From Bugula neritina (lineage: Eukaryota > Bryozoa > Gymnolaemata > Cheilostomatida > Bugulidae): 64,000 bases of DNA. The first letter of the stretch is position 1. Every line of letters starts with the position of its first letter. The stretch covers positions 21,398,495-21,462,494 of the forward strand of contig OZ037765.1 in the NCBI GenBank assembly GCA_964035545.1, read 5' to 3'. Below are positions 39,457 to 52,393 of the stretch, piece after piece. The notes under the pieces are model-generated. The model was not told where the DNA came from. It searched no databases and saw nothing but the letters and a program-made list of their open reading frames with translations. Made by a program: the position numbers and the translations under genes.

Positions 39457-42400
39457 ACTAAAAGTCCTGATTTTCAGACAGAATATCCTGGATAACCAAC
39501 TAGTGTTATCTGAAATGTCAAAAATAATTTACATATAACTAGAATGTATACAAAAATAGGTCACAGCACATTAAATTTTATAAAACAACCAATACCAACA
39601 TAAGCGATTTTCAAAAAGTCATTGAAAGGTTTTTGTTTGAATGAACACTCACAGGCTTAAGATTTGCAAATCAATTAATATGATGATTTATCATTCAACA
39701 ATAGAAAAAGAGAGTTGTGAAGTTTTCATAGAAGACAAACCTTCAGAAAACTAGTAATGACATGAGAAACAATAAAATTAACAAAACATGTTTGATTTTA
39801 GTGTCTGAACAGCAGTTTTTCTCAAAATTTCCAATTTTCTAGCTAGGCCACAATTTTTTGCAAGAAAACAATAGAAAGTACTTATATTGATTTTATACAA
39901 ATGAAAAAAATAAATTAATGGCCATTAAAGGAATGACAGGCTCAAAAATAATATGGGGCACTTGATGTTCCAGTAAAAGTTCTATTAGACCTAATGTAGG
40001 TGTATAAATATCAGGTAAAGACCTGTACACTCACACATCACCCAATAAACCTATTTTTAAAATGATTAATTTTCAACATAAATTATTATTCAAAACTTTT
40101 CATGGCTATTATATGATAAAACACATATTAGTTGATTTAAATAATAAATGAGCTGGTTTCCAAAGTGTTGCCCTTATTGTGAAAATTGCTACCTTTTTAA
40201 AGAAAATATTGATGTTTACAAAAATATACATATTATAAAAGAATCAAACACCAACAACTGTCACAATAAAATATTTTTGCAACAACAAGTATAAATGGTG
40301 TTAAATGATTTATTACATTTGACCTTGTTAAATTCATTTATTTTAGCTAATTAAATACTTGCTTCTTTTACAGTTTGACCAGGAAGATGCCTGTGAAAAA
40401 TAAACCTGATTATATTAATAGCTAATAAAAGCTAGCAACATCTTTATGAACTTTTAATCATAAACACCTTCAAAGAAGTGTTTATGCCATTGATATAATG
40501 CTGCTTCATAATTATTAGTAATTATGGCATATTTAATTTTACAAACTAAGCAACTTGTCTAATTGCAGTTTATAAGTTGCTTGAGCACAACACGTATTCA
40601 ACAAATTCATAAATTAAATTTAGAATTAATGCTTCAGGACAAATATATCTTTATAAATCATACTACTTATTATCTTTGTTCTTGAGGGTTTTTGACTGCA
40701 CCATTACAATGGCCTAACAATAAAGTCTTTTATTGGGTTGGTTCAAAGTAAGTATTAGAAACTTTAATATGCTATGTAATTAGATTAATACACAAAGCAG
40801 TACGAGTATATTATAGAGCGAATAATGATCATTATCATTATGGTATATGACTGCAGTATGCAGAAAAGAACTGCATAGTGATATGTACATAATGTCATAA
40901 TTATGTATGAAAGAACTAGATAATTTATACATATATAATTTATATATACAGAACCCATATTACTTGCTGATCTTACTGTGAAAATTTTGATATTTTAAAA
41001 GAAAATACTAAATTTTACAGTGAGTATCAGTATGTGTGTGTGCGTGCGTGTGTGTGCTCGTGCGTGTGTAATTATAATAATATAACTAATACTAATAGTA
41101 ATAGTATTAATACCATTGTGATTGTCTATTAGTATTAAAATGAAACTGAAAGTCACAACTGACAAAGTCAAAGTGAAAACTAATTTTTATGTTTTTCTTT
41201 AATTATATATTTTTAGTTAAACTTAATGTTATAGTTAATATCAGCAAAATAAGACTTATACTTATAGTTAGATTATATTTATTTATCTAGAGTAAGGAGA
41301 CTAACAGCAACTTATTAATAATTATTTTTGTAACAACACTAACAGTAACACTAACAGCAACGCTAACAGTAACTGTAAGTGTTAGTGTAAGACTAAGTGT
41401 AAGCTCCAGTGAGGAGGCTCCCCACTGACACTCTTTTACTTTAACAAGTAACTATCATTGCTCATAACTTAGCTAACTACATATAAATCAGCGCATAAAA
41501 TAGCAAATGATGGTTACATGATAAACTCAAGACTAACAGTAAAACACATTCGTATTGATACTAATCACTAAGTCTAATGTAAATGTCATTTTAAACTTGT
41601 GCAGGTTGAGAAGCGCCCATGCATTAGAAATTGGCCCCGCCTTTCTTAAACAACAGCGCTACAGCCTACATTTCACAAAAGTATAGGACTTTGCAAGATG
41701 CTGATTTTAATTTTGGAGTGATAGAATCTAGACTAATTAATGCAGCCCTGACCTTCCATTGTGTCAAGGGCGTCTACCATTCGTTTGTACGATTTCCCTT
41801 TTATCAAAATTACAGTGTGAATGAGTGTACAGTAGTCGTAGATGCAGATTGATATAGATATAATTATTGATAGAAATTCCAACAAAGTTTGTAGTTTGTT
41901 AGTTCCAGTATTGGTATGTAAAACTAAAATTAAAACGTTAAGTAAAAAATAAAACTAAGTTAAAGTAAGCTAAAGCTCAAACTTAAACTAAAGATAAACT
42001 AAAACTTAAACTTAAAGGTTATTACTTATTAATATTAGTTATTTCACTGAAAGTGAAACTCAAACTGAAAGTAAATATCAAATTCAATATCAATATGATT
42101 AGGATGAAAATGGCGATTATAACAATGATGATGGAGATCATAAACTTGAAGTGATAACCATAATGATAAACATATAATATATTCGTAGTAGTAATTTTGC
42201 TGATGTACTTGCACTTGTAGTTGCAGTGGTTTACGTTTAGTTTTATATTACCATTAGTGGATACCTTTGAAGAAATAAAACACTCAGCAACACTTGCTCT
42301 TAGTCATATGGTTGTAACCTATAGCCTATAGGACTAGGAGTGGGAGTGCCTCATTTGGTTTAGAGTATGAAATTTGCTTGACTACAGAGTACAGATTAAG

Positions 42401-44683
42401 TGGATGTTGTGTTTATTTTTTAATCTATATTCTCTTTGGCCTTTAGTGTCTGTAAGAATTCTTATAAGTGTAAGTTTAGGGGAAAGCACTTCAAAAACCG
42501 AACTCCACATTGACATTAAGTTATATATTAGTCCCATTTTTGCTATAACATTAAGTATAAGTATTAGTTGTTAACAAAGGCAAAAATAATTTTTATTCTT
42601 TAATTACCTTTTCATTTTATAAAGTACTCCTACTAAAACCCAGCGATTAAGAGATTTACATATTGCCATTCATTCATTGTGTTTAAATATTGCAATTACT
42701 GATATACTGATAAACTTACATTAGCTTATGGCTAGTATTACTATTAGCAATGCAAATGGCAATAGTGAATAGACATATTTGCTTTATTAACAAATAACAA
42801 CTATATTGCTTAATATAAATTATAAGTAGAATAGTTTTTGTAATTGATGAAAAGTTGCTCCTAGGAAATTGGATTTTTTAAAAATGTCATACTCAAGCAG
42901 TTGTACTTGGCATGAGGAGTTTACAATTGTTCCTGTTACTTCTGAAATTTTTAGGGTTTGTGCTGAGACCACAGTTGTTATTCACAGATAAAAATGCTCA
43001 AATTGTTATTCGGGATTCTTAGCTCTGTTGCTGATGTACTAATTTCCAACAATGGTGATGAATGCTGATATTGACAAATACACTTCAAAAATTGACAAAC
43101 ATTTGGCAGATGGCTTTTAGCCCCAGAAAATGTTCTCACTAGTACATGCTTGTTGGGCTGAAACCTCCCAAAAACTTTTATTTATAAAATATTGTGGGCA
43201 ATAAATAGAAACTCTTTTTTTCTTTCTATCGAGACTATTTTTTTCTCATTCTACCAGATGTAAGAGAAACTAGTTATATGAAATTTAGTAATAATTGATT
43301 TATTTTTTCAGGGAGTTTAAGTGATAAAAAGTTATATGGTTAATATTTATGCTAATACTTGCTGAATAGCATGTAAAGCTACTTTTATGTAAATGTGTGA
43401 ACTTTGTTTTTAAAGTTACTTTAAGCTTTGCAGGCAACATGGCAATGCTGTATACTAAGTAGCTAAGTTTTTACTTGATACAATTTCTAAATGCAGATGT
43501 TACAATACTTATCCTCATTATAACTTAAAACCAAGCATTTTATTCATTGTTATACACAGTAACAGCTCAAATACCTCATTTAATTATTGGTCATCAATGC
43601 AATTAGAGGCGTATGAAAATTGAAAATGTCTGTGAATATTAACGAAGATGGCCGTGTGTCAACCCTCCCCCATTCTAGCTTATTTAGTGTCAAACTTATT
43701 ATGCTAAGGCTGAACCCAAATGAGCCTCAAAGGTTTTATACTGTAAAAATGCTGCTGTTTTGCTGTGCCCTTAAATTGAGGTCTTTTCCCAGACAATTTA
43801 GTTTGATATCATATTGCTGTTGTAATACTTATCAAAATTTCTGACTTTGGCAGGGTGGATTCAACAAGCAACCTCTCATATTTATCTCCATATTCTAGCC
43901 AATATAATAGAAGACTACATTGCTCTTACCTTTGTAATTTGTAGCTGTTGCTGCAGTAATCTATAGCAATGAGCAACTTATTAACATGATAAGAATATTT
44001 TAGCTGTCTGTGCCCAGACTTTGCAAATATCCAACCTTTTGCTTACTGTACCCTCCCGAGCATATTTTCACACTGATTTTAACTATTTTTATTTGAACAA
44101 TTTGCTGCAAAACATCTACACACTGCTACATGCATGTATAAAGAAACTCTTAGCCAGTATATTTATTGCGGTCCAATGCCTGTTGAAGTTATAGTTCACC
44201 AGTGTGTCTGCATTACTGTAATAATTAAAGCTTTTTGTCTTGATTTTATAGATCACTGTAGAATATCTCTAAACTCTAACAAATTACAAAATGTAAATGC
44301 AAGCTATTTTTTTCAAATAAAAACCAAAATAATATTTATGTATTAAACTCTAATGTTTTATTATAACTTACATAGTGTTTTTAGTTCTTGCTAAGAAGTT
44401 TGATAAAAATAAATTTTTTTCATCAAACCAATATAATGTTTTATGCCGTCACTATTGCTGACTGAAGTCATACATGTTGTCCAATCAAAAAGCTTCAAAT
44501 TTTAAAATAATATTTGGTTTGAAACGAGCAAGTCCCAGCAATTGGTATTTATTTTAATGTCTGAATTAGATAGGGAAGGGGACTTGTGAACTTTTTGCTA
44601 TAAATTTTGAATTGTCTTATTTTTCTCACTGCTAGTAGTGTTCTTACATTTGTACTTTGTTATTCTTCAGATAGAGTTATACA
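39457..44683. other. Intergenic region between divergent ALDH8A1 and CWF19L1
   Basis: AT-rich sequence of 5.2 kb. It has a GT-rich microsatellite near 41031-41070 and a degenerate simple-sequence block from about 41080 to 42600 (ACTAATAGTAATAGTATTAA, AACACTAACAGTAAC, AAACTTAAACT types). No exon with family similarity was found. TTCTTCAG, a splice-acceptor-like site, ends at 44670, 13 nt before the CWF19L1 ATG. Confidence 0.55.
41031..41070. repeat. GT/GC-rich microsatellite
   Basis: TGTGTG/TGCGTG alternating purine-pyrimidine tract of about 40 bp. Confidence 0.9.
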
Positions 44684-47600
44684 ATGGCAGAACCAGAAAG
44701 AAGTCTTAAAGTGTTTGTGAGTGGAGACGTAAATGGAAAATTCAATTCTTTATTTAGTCGCATCAATTCTATACAAAAGAAAATGGGAAAGTTTGACTTG
44801 CTTTTTTGTGTTGGAAACTTTTTTGGCAATGACATGAGTCAATGGGTTCCATATAAAGATGGAGAAAAAGAAGTGCCAGTGGAAACTTACATCTTAGGTA
44901 ACTGAACTGCTTGCTCTCTCTGACATATAAACACAAAGCATATTAATGCTAATTTATGCTTTTGTTTCAATAATTCGCAGTGATCATACCCTACAGCTGA
45001 ATTAAAAGTATTTGCTAATTGCATGGCTTGGTTTTTTATAGGCTGTAATGATGATGAGTCCGCTCAACATTTTATGGAAGATGGAGGTGGGGAATTGTGT
45101 TCAAACGTAACTTATCTTGGTAAAAGTGGACTATTTACTAGTACCTCAGGGTTAACTGTTGGCTACCTTAGTGGTCGAGATGGAGGTGATAAAGATGACT
45201 TTTCTCATTTTTCAAAAGCTGATGTTGATGCTTTAAAAAGGAAGATTCTAAATACTTCAACTTTTAAAGGGATAGACATTCTCTTAACTTCAGTTTGGCC
45301 TAAAGATGTCAACAAGTATGGTACAGAGTTGAAACAGCATCCAACATGTGCTTCAGAAAGTGTTGCACAGTTGGCCTTGGCAGTCAAACCTCGTTATCAT
45401 TTCTCTGGGTTAGAAGGCATATCATATGAGCGAAATCCTTACCGCAACCACAAACTTTTGACCGGCCAACAAAGTCATGTGTCGAGATTTGTAGCCTTGG
45501 CTCACGCAGGCAACAAAGATAAACTGAAATATTTGTATGCTTTCAACATTGTACCATTGAAGTATATAGGGGCAGATGAGTTGCACAAACAGCCTGTTGA
45601 TACCACTGAATGTCCATATAAGAAAGATTTCCACCAGCAAACAGCCGGTGGTGCTCCTGAAAGAAATGAATTCTTTTATGGCGACTCACCATCAGCTGGT
45701 ACAAAGAGACACGGTTAGAATGCTACACTTATGTTATGTGCAACATTATGATTAACTATTTTAATTTTTTCATTTGGATTTTTTATGTAGATTTTGCTTA
45801 GGTTTTGCTTTAGGTCTCAGATATTTTTTGCTATAGATATTTGTTTGAAACTAAAAGGTTGGTTCACATATCTGTTGAAAACATATTTACATGTACTATG
45901 GGGAGAAGTTAAAATGGTTCTTAGAGTGAGTGACAGCTTGCCACATCATGGTGTCAGTACAATGTATTGGTTTTCTATGCTATGCTATTTATATAGTGTT
46001 GCATTTTATTTCCCAGCTTTAAAACAAAATTTATTATTGAATACAAAATTGACCAGTTGACAGAACAAAACAATACTTGATTTTTCTCGTAAACCAAAAT
46101 TTTTTGCATATATTTGCTGCTGTAAATTTCATATTCAGACCTACTCTTGCATTTACTTCATGAAATATGATATCTGTTTAGGCACAGCGCACGGTGATGA
46201 ACCTGCAGGGAAAAGGAGCTCGGAACCACCCAAACCCAAGGGGCCGTGTTGGTTTTGTCTGGGTAGTCCTGAGGTAGAGAAGCATCTTGTGGTCAGTGTT
46301 GGAACGTCCGTGTACTTGGCTTTAGCCAAGGGTGGTTTAAATGAACAGCATGTGTTGATTCTTCCGATTGGCCACTTCCAGTCTTTAGTTACCTGCTCCG
46401 ATGATGTCTTAAAGGTAAATGCCCTAGCCCTTCTTTGGATATTGCTTGATGCAGCACTAACAGTAGTGGTTGGAGGGTCTCGAGTTTGGAGTTTAGAGTT
46501 TGCCTAATGTGTGTATACAAAGTCTGCACTCAGTGACCCCATTTTTTCTAGATATTAACGAAGATTCAAAGTTGATTAAAAACTAAATTTTTATTTGGTA
46601 ATTATGGGAATTAAAAGTTGTCTTATTAGTTAGAAGTCTAATGGAATATGTTGTGTTTATTAGGAAATCGCTAAGTATAAAGCTGCTCTAAAAAAGTTTT
46701 ACAAAAGTCAGGGGAAGACACCTGTGTTTTTTGAGAGGAACTTCAAATCATCTCACACTCAGATCCAGACAGTACCCATACCTAAAGATAAAGCAGGCAG
46801 CTGTATGCAAGTGTTCACCGATAACGCAAGCCAACTGGGCATTGATTTGGTTGAAATACCTGAGAGATCTGATCTGAAAGAAATAGTTCCTGCAGGTACT
46901 ACACTCACTATTGTCTCTGACTGAAAGGCAGTCCTTCATCATAATGTGTTATTATTGCAGGAGAAGGTTGCAGATGACTTAGGATGTTAAAATAAAATTA
47001 TTGGTATGCTTTCTTTTTATAATAAGGAGTGAAGGTAATGAATAAAAATATTGGTGCTTCTAGATTTGTTTTAGGGGAAAACACCTGTGTTTTTTGAGAG
47101 AAAGGAACTTCAAGTCTTATATCTGTCATAAACGACAGATAAAAGCTTTTATATTTGTTGTAGTTATTTTTTGCTACCCTTAACGTAAAACCTAACTATG
47201 GCTCAAGTTCTCAATGATCAGTTTAAACTTGAGAGTTTGGATGCAGGACATTATCTCAGTATTTTAAGAAACAGCCAATTTTTAATGCTACAATTTCTAT
47301 CAAGAGCTGAGACTGAATTAAAGCCGCAATTCATAAACTGTAAGAGCTGATTTGTGTACCTTTTTTTCATACTGGTCAACTTGACATTAACTATTGTTGG
47401 AAACATTGATACACACAAAGCAGGATTATCTGGGCCAACTGTGATATTCATACTTATTGTCTCTCTGATGTTTGATGGGCTAACATCAGAATATCTAGCA
47501 ATAATTTGTGATAAATTTTCTTCTTACGACTTGAACACAATTTCATACAATGACAAACCTATGTAATATGCCTAATGTATTTTAGGAAAGACATATTTTT

Positions 47601-47812
47601 ATGTTGAACTGCCTACTGGGGAAAAACTCTTTCACAGCATCAAAAAAAATTTTCCTGTGCAGTTTGGGCGAGAGGTTTTGGCTGATGAAGTACTTCTAAA
47701 CCAGCCTGATAAAGTGGATTGGAGAAACTGTGCTGTTAGCAAGGAGAAAGAGAAGGAATTAGCTAAGCAATTCCAACAAGAGTTTCGGAGTTTTGATTTT
47801 AATGCCCTTTAA
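44684..47812 (+). CDS. CWF19L1: CWF19L1 (CwfJ family, spliceosome-associated)
   Basis: Post-splicing complex protein related to yeast Drn1, a partner of the lariat debranching enzyme. Exons: 44684-44897, 45042-45713, 46182-46414, 46664-46895, 47586-47812; phases join to 525 residues (human 538). The N-terminal third is the debranching-enzyme-like, metallophosphoesterase-like domain ([47 protein letters not shown]). Then come the CwfJ C-terminal domains 1 and 2: [19 protein letters not shown], the HIT-like [21 protein letters not shown], and [14 protein letters not shown] with [13 protein letters not shown] near the end. The ATG at 44684 lies 13 nt after an acceptor-like TTCTTCAG. Intron 4 contains a broken copy of part of exon 4. 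Confidence 0.96.
47074..47117 (+). pseudogene. Partial duplicate of CWF19L1 exon 4 inside intron 4
   Basis: This stretch repeats exon-4 sequence 46711-46750 (GGGGAAGACACCTGTGTTTT followed by TTGAGAGGAACTTC) with one substitution near the start, another near the end, and a 4-base insertion AAAG that breaks the frame. It follows an acceptor-like TTGTTTTAG. The insertion makes it non-coding. Confidence 0.8.
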
Positions 47813-47935
47813 GCAATAGCACAGTTAATTATACCTTTTTATAATTGCAGCGTGATGATGTAAAAATATTTGTAGATAATATTTACATACTAATAATTTT
47901 ATTCTGGAATGCTTGATCAAAAATTTTACAGTGTA

Positions 47936-47941
47936 AATAAA
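47936..47941 (+). promoter_or_regulatory. CWF19L1 polyadenylation signal AATAAA
   Basis: Lies 124 nt after the stop codon on the coding strand. Confidence 0.6.
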
Positions 47942-48457
47942 TTTCACCAGTACTGCTATAAAAACTTGTTCATTTAAAACTTTGTTGTCATCATAACGCA
48001 TATGTTAAAGAACGTAATATATTGTCAAAAAGATGTGAACTTTTATGGCAGGCATCTAACTAGCAGTGTTGTGCTGTAAGTCTCCGTCTACTACGATATA
48101 TCAACCCAACCTCTAGAAAATAAGGTTAAACATTCACTGAACGTTTTCTATACTAGGGATCCCTGAAATGGCATATCAATATACATATATATTCGAATTC
48201 GGCGATCTTTTAGCTTAGATACAAATCATGGACATAATATAGTACACCAGCTAGCAACTAGCAAACTCTTAGTGAGCTTTTTCTTCAGTTTTTTTCTTGA
48301 GCTAGCATGTTTTGCCTAAGTAACCCTGATATATGGCATTATTTTCAAGCTGATGCCGTAATATTTACCTACAATTATTATGCAATTTTGTTGAATTGTT
48401 CTTATGTATACTACAGCCGAATAACTATATACAATATACTAATGTATTAATTTTAAC

Positions 48458-50289
48458 CAGGGATGTAGTGGTAAAAATATTCTTGGCCATACTCTCAGGC
48501 CGCGGGGGGGGGGGGGGGGGGGGGGGGTCCAGGGGGCCGCCCAGGCCCCCGGCGGGGTCTGGGGCAGCGCCCCGGCCACCGAAGCCCTCAGAGCACTTCT
48601 GATGCAAATTTATGCAATTTAAAGCCATTGTGAATTATAATTCTTCTGAAAAAAATCTGTGTTGAAATGTGCACCTCGCTATTATTTTCATACCATACCA
48701 GCTACATGACGACTGGGCATTGCTGCAAACTATATAAATATTCAGTCTTGTCCTATACCTGTTGACTGTAATGTAATGTAATGTAGTCTTACTCAACTGC
48801 AGTTAGGTTTATTCTGACACTAAGTCCAACCTGTACAGAAAAATTGCTGAATATCTCAAAAAGATGGAAGGATAGAGGCAGGTAACAAGTGCTCTCCAAA
48901 TGCAACCTGATTACTTTAAATAACGAATACAGTGCTGTGCACAGAAAAAGAATAATAGATCAGAACAGAGGAAGATTGCTAATCAGAAAATGTGTGTTGG
49001 TTAATTATAAAGAGCAATTTGGGTTGATAACTCATTGGCAAGCAGAAATTGGTTGAAAACCTATTTAGAGTTTATTAGAGTACTAGTCTAATCCATAAGG
49101 TGATACCGCCACACCTCCTTACACACAATATAAAGCACACCCAAGAAAAGTATGTTAACTTGGTTTTAAAATAAAACCCCTGAGCTTCCACTAGATACAT
49201 CAAGGAAATATACCCCAAAAGAACAAATTTGACAGGTTTAATATGTGTTAACCTAGAAGATGATTAAATGCAAAGCCAGACGTTAGTACAATCAAACATA
49301 AAAGGTTACTTATGGTGGTGTACAGTTTGCAAAACCTTATTGCATTGATAATTAACATGCAATAATGCTAGGTTTTTGACCAAAATGTGGATATAGTACC
49401 TGTAGACCTCAGTGATAAATTTTCATTAGCCTCTCCTACACACCTGGTACTGTTTCTTGAAGACATTTTGATTTTATTTCTGGATTTCATGTTGGTTTTT
49501 TCCAAATTCCATTGCTTATTGACAAGATGCAAGTTCACACATGATAGATAAGGGCCACCTTCTAGCTGTCACTGTCTTGCTGAGGCCACATTATTGGTAT
49601 ATTATAAGAATTCAGTCCTGCCAAATAAAACCTCACTTAATTGTGCTAGAATTAAAATTTAAAAACCATGTTTTAGATCTTCCTGTTCCTCAGAGCACCT
49701 GTTTTTTGAGTTTTCAATATTTTTTTTACAAAGTTATCGACAAAAATCTACCCATTTTTGGCCAATTTTAGCTGAAAAATTTATTTTTCAATCCCTGCCA
49801 AATATCTCAGCAGGAAAGCATGGTATTCGAATAGAACAAACGCTGTCGGAAACTGAGAAATTTATGCATGGTAAATTTTTTGTTCAATCTTGTCAATAGC
49901 CTTCATAGATTTTCTACAAGTTAGTGAGTTATACACTGAAAATGAAAGATTTTTTCCTTAGTAATCACCAATGCACAGCACTTCGCGCTTCAGTGAACAC
50001 GTAGAGATAAGAAGATGCAATGTTGATAGCTGCATAGTATTCATAGTGTAATCTCAGGCTAAACAATCACAAGTAGGCAACACGCATGCCACCCACATAG
50101 CATTAGCATAACAAGAACTTAAATTAGATTGTTAGCGAAATTTATGATATTCTCAGTGAGGATGCCCAAACTATCCTGTGCACTAATCATCTTTCAAAAA
50201 TATGCCCATACGGGCGTATGGCCTAGAACAGTCTATTTTCTTCTAGGCCATACGGCGTATGGGACCGTATGGGTACCACTACATCCCTG
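48458..50289. mobile_element. Non-autonomous hAT-like DNA transposon with 8-bp target duplication
   Basis: The element begins CAGGGATGTAGTGGTA and ends with its exact reverse complement (16-bp terminal inverted repeats). ATTTTAAC is duplicated exactly at 48450-48457 and 50290-50297. An 8-bp duplication plus a CAGGG end fits the hAT superfamily. No ORF with transposase features is seen across 1.8 kb, so it is probably a deletion derivative. A perfect 14-bp stem (CGTATGGCCTAGAA, 50215-50228 and 50241-50254) lies next to the right end. A G24 run and GC-rich patch lie near the left end. Confidence 0.88.
48498..48595. repeat. G24 homopolymer and GC-rich patch inside the hAT-like element
   Basis: Twenty-four consecutive G at 48504-48527 followed by about 70 bp of GC-rich sequence in an otherwise AT-rich region. 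The ORFs on both strands here are low-complexity artefacts. Confidence 0.9.
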
Positions 50290-52393
50290 ATTTTAACCCA
50301 CTGCAGCGTACGTGCTATATCAACTTTCATTTAAAATCTTTTTAATGGAAATGCAGTTTGATACTTCTGCACTTCTTATCGGAGTCATCCGGTCGGTGTA
50401 CAACTGCTTTGCACAGTTTTTGGACAATGATATCAGTCGACATAAAACAGAGTTGTCTTACCCGTGATACTCGATAATGTCGCTTCATAAAAGGTAGCAA
50501 TTGAGTTAACCAAGTAGTTGTATTTCCATAATCTGAGCTACTTTTGAACTGAATTTACGCTGCAATAGTTTCACCCGCCCGCGCTTGCAGAGAGCATGCG
50601 CGAAACCCTTGCATGTTCATTACAAAGTCACGATCATAATAACGAACTTCACTTAATTTGTCTGTAAAACAATTATCATTAGTAATTAAATCAATAATTT
50701 ATAGTTTAAGTTTGTTCAAATTAAATAATTTTAGACAAAAAGTCAACGTCAAATAGTATTACTGATTTTATTGTGAGTAAAGTAGCTAAAATAAATATAT
50801 TTATTAAAATGAAACTCAATTTCCAACTGAAAGTGAAAGTGAAATCAAAATGAATTGAACTTGTCTTCAACTTGAAGTTGGACGTTAATGTTGAACTTGA
50901 AGTTTGAACTTCAACTTCAAGTTGATATTACTATTAGTACTAGTATTGCTATTGCTATTACTATAATACTCATACTGAAAGTAATAATAATATCAAAATA
51001 GTTAAAATTAAATACTGATCTTATTCTTAGTCATACTCATACTGATAGTGATAGTGATAATCATAATGTTAATTTCAATTTAATATCATAATCATATTCA
51101 TAATGATAATAAAATTAAATGATATTGATTATTTGATAATCAGTATGGGTATCACAATCATAATGATTCAGATTATCATTATGATGATGGTTACTAACTC
51201 ATTATCTTTATTATAACTATAAATTTATCATTATGGTGATGGATAACATTAACTTCAAGTTTAACGCCAACGGCAATGATGTTCATATTGATAATTTACA
51301 TTATTGATTATCATTATGATGATTATATTAATGTTGATTATGACATTATCACTGTTTTTATGAAACTCAAATTCAATATGGATATCATTATCAGTAAAAT
51401 ACCGATATTGAATTTGAGTATGGGTATTACTATTGGTAATAATGCGATGACTATCATTATGATTCCGATCACCATAATTGTAATGGTGCCTGTGCTGGTT
51501 TCGATTTGTCTACTAACGACCATACAATCAGCGAGAGTGTTAGATACTTTATATACAAGGTACTTTATTATTCAACATTCTTGTTCACCAAACTTACAAA
51601 GCATTTTTGTTTCTCTCTAGAGTTGCCTGTTTTTAAGCTTAATGCCGATTTTACTATAACATTTTAAATATTGTTTAGTGTACAAATAAGGCCGGACAAT
51701 ATTTGAAAAATTAAAATAGTGCCTTTTCCTGTTCTTGGAAAACTATACTGAACACTGCATTTTGATAGCAGAATCATCCCCTTGCAAGCATCCAGATGGC
51801 TGCCCAGCTTTCTGGTTGCAACACTATTGCATGTGACTATGAATGTAATTTCGGATTGTAAATATCCCATTATCCTAATGCGATGATTGTACAGTGAGCT
51901 TAGTAAGCTGTTTGGTGATCACCTTTGACTGCTTCATGTATAGTTCATTACAAGGATCATAATGAGTATGATAATCATAATCGTATAGTATCATATTGAT
52001 AATGCCTGATAATGATAACTATGAATTTTATGAATATCTATCGTTAATATTGTTATTATCATTATTTATTATGATTATACTTGTTATAAATTTTAATTAA
52101 TGATATTTATATTAAATATACTGTAAGTCAGTATTACAGTTCATAAGTTATATTATAGGACAACCAATCTCATGCATTCTTGAATATTGATGGGTCAATA
52201 AGAATAAGTACCCTGTACAACAATTACTTCTAAGTTTACAAATACTGAAATTAAAAAGAAGTTTTATGATAATTGATATACCTATTGTCCATTGGATCAT
52301 TAGCCTACCAGCAACGGCCTCAGCTACTAGCTGATGATTGCCAAGCAATCTGTTCAGAATATCGTTCTATTTGATGATTTGGGTTTTGTTAAG

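Larger units (their letters stand above)
47813..52393. other. Intergenic region between CWF19L1 and SRRT
   Basis: Holds the CWF19L1 3' region, a hAT-like element (48458-50289), and from about 50650 to 52130 a block of degenerate simple sequence (CATAATGATAATCATAAT-like, GATATCATTATCA, AACTTGAAGTT palindromic motifs). Nothing coding is recognised. Confidence 0.6.

Noticed and set aside
45422-45640. Antisense ORFs inside CWF19L1 exon 2
   Set aside because: The sense strand carries the conserved CwfJ protein; the antisense frames match no known family.
48396-48628. ORFs on both strands rich in Gly/Pro
   Set aside because: They come from the G24 run and GC-rich patch inside the hAT-like element.
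49541-49771. Transposase ORF in the hAT-like element
   Set aside because: The 76-residue text shows no hAT dimerisation or BED-finger pattern, so I do not call it coding.
51276-51620. 114-codon ORF with Ile/Met-rich hydrophobic text
   Set aside because: It lies in degenerate ATTATGAT-type simple sequence with no family similarity; the opposite strand is open for the same reason.
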